From Gammaproteobacteria bacterium (GTDB lineage Bacteria; Pseudomonadota; Gammaproteobacteria; Steroidobacterales; Steroidobacteraceae): DNA of 41,868 bases. Made by a program: the position numbers and the translations under genes. The stretch is from positions 1 through 41,868 of the forward strand of contig JANYLH010000025.1 in assembly GCA_025357915.1 (NCBI GenBank), read 5' to 3'. Positions 41,497 to 41,868 of this stretch are shown piece after piece; position 1 is the stretch's first letter, and each line of letters opens with the position of its first letter. The notes under the pieces are model-generated. The model saw only the letters and a list, made by a program, of their open reading frames with translations. It searched no databases and had not been told where the DNA came from.

Positions 41497-41868
41497 CTAG
41501 GCCAGGGCCGCGCGCGGCTCCGCGGCCGCCTGGTGCTGCGCGCCGCGCTGCGGCTCGGGCCGCATGCCCAGGCGCGCCAGCAGCGCGCGGTCGCGCGCGA
41601 CATCCGGATTGCCGGTGGTCAGGAGCTTTTCGCCGTAGAAGATCGAGTTCGCACCCGCCAGCAGTGCGAGCGCCTGCAGCTCATCGCTCATGGTCTCGCG
41701 CCCGGCCGAGAGGCGCACCTTGGCGCGCGGCAGCACGATGCGCGCCACAGCGATGGTGCGTATGAAATCGAAGGGATCAACCGGCGTCGCGTTCGCCAGC
41801 GGTGTGCCGGGCACGCGCACCAGCTGATTGATGGGTACGCTCTCGGGATGTTCGGGCAATTGCGCCAG
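41497..41868 (-). CDS. bioB: Biotin synthase, C-terminal part
   Basis: The frame enters at the window edge and gives about 123 residues. It contains the BioB blocks [27 protein letters not shown] and [10 protein letters not shown], whose Arg is the unusual ligand of the [2Fe-2S] sulfur-donor cluster, then [17 protein letters not shown]. The radical-SAM CxxxCxxC is outside the window. BioB inserts sulfur into dethiobiotin. A poorly conserved Ala/Gln/Arg-rich tail follows. It is the first visible gene of the bioBFHCD operon. Confidence 0.95.
   Translation of the reverse strand: MAQLPEHPESVPINQLVRVPGTPLANATPVDPFDFIRTIAVARIVLPRAKVRLSAGRETMSDELQALALLAGANSIFYGEKLLTTGNPDVARDRALLARLGMRPEPQRGAQHQAAAEPRAALA

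Noticed and set aside
1..41868. CRISPR arrays, tRNA or rRNA genes, integrases or transposases
   Set aside because: No regularly spaced repeats, no cloverleaf with recognisable arms, and no recombinase motifs were found on reading through both strands. A covariance-model scan would be the decisive check for short RNA genes.

Overview
The window is a GC-rich, densely coded chromosomal segment, most likely from a gammaproteobacterium. The gene families point that way: mnmE-mnmG, a qmcA-nfeD pair, trkA-trkH, uvrD, a bioB-F-H-C-D operon, and an aa3-type cytochrome oxidase cluster with DUF2909, SURF1 and a small assembly protein. A Nevskiales/Steroidobacterales-like lineage would fit, but the sequence alone does not prove it. 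I see no rRNA, tRNA, CRISPR array, insertion sequence or prophage.

Layout. 1-4.2 kb (+): the end of mnmE, then mnmG, qmcA, nfeD-like and a CBS-domain gene. 4.1-4.7 kb: an intergenic pocket with a ~150-bp imperfect palindrome, a hairpin and a 33-residue peptide gene (-). 4.7-8.6 kb: a POT-family peptide transporter (-), a lone PotF-like polyamine-binding lipoprotein (+) and an MFS transporter (-). 8.7-14.6 kb (-): trkH, trkA, uvrD and a glyoxalase II-like hydrolase. 14.6-16.3 kb (+): DUF3293, an EamA transporter and a truncated phosphatase, with overlapping stops and starts. 16.4-19.95 kb: ctaB, ctaA, a Sco-like protein and SURF1 (-), with DUF2909 on the other strand. 19.95-29.3 kb, accessory: EamA plus an ArnT-like glycosyltransferase, two divergent exported peptidases, a cupin, a frameshifted membrane gene, an unrecognised conserved-looking gene and a zinc alcohol dehydrogenase. 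29.5-33.6 kb (-): an esterase, a diheme cytochrome c and a cytoplasmic molybdopterin oxidoreductase. 33.6-37.8 kb (-): coxB, coxA, a small protein, ctaG and coxC. 37.9-41.9 kb (-): bioD, bioC, bioH, bioF and the 3' part of bioB.

How the genes work together. The cox structural genes and the heme A/assembly genes form one colinear cluster in many relatives (coxB-A-ctaG-coxC-DUF2909-surf1-hyp-ctaA-ctaB). Here the same order and strands are kept, but about 13.7 kb of unrelated genes separates coxC from DUF2909. The inserted stretch begins, in the cox direction, with an esterase, a cytochrome c and a molybdoenzyme that could be co-transcribed with the oxidase. The bio genes form a tight operon with 4-base overlaps that makes biotin from pimeloyl-ACP precursors.

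No clearly new defence, mobile or biosynthetic system is visible. The best leads are the split cox cluster, the EamA/ArnT-like pair, the esterase-cytochrome-molybdoenzyme set, the long palindrome that includes the end of the CBS gene, and the short peptide gene with a strong ribosome binding site.
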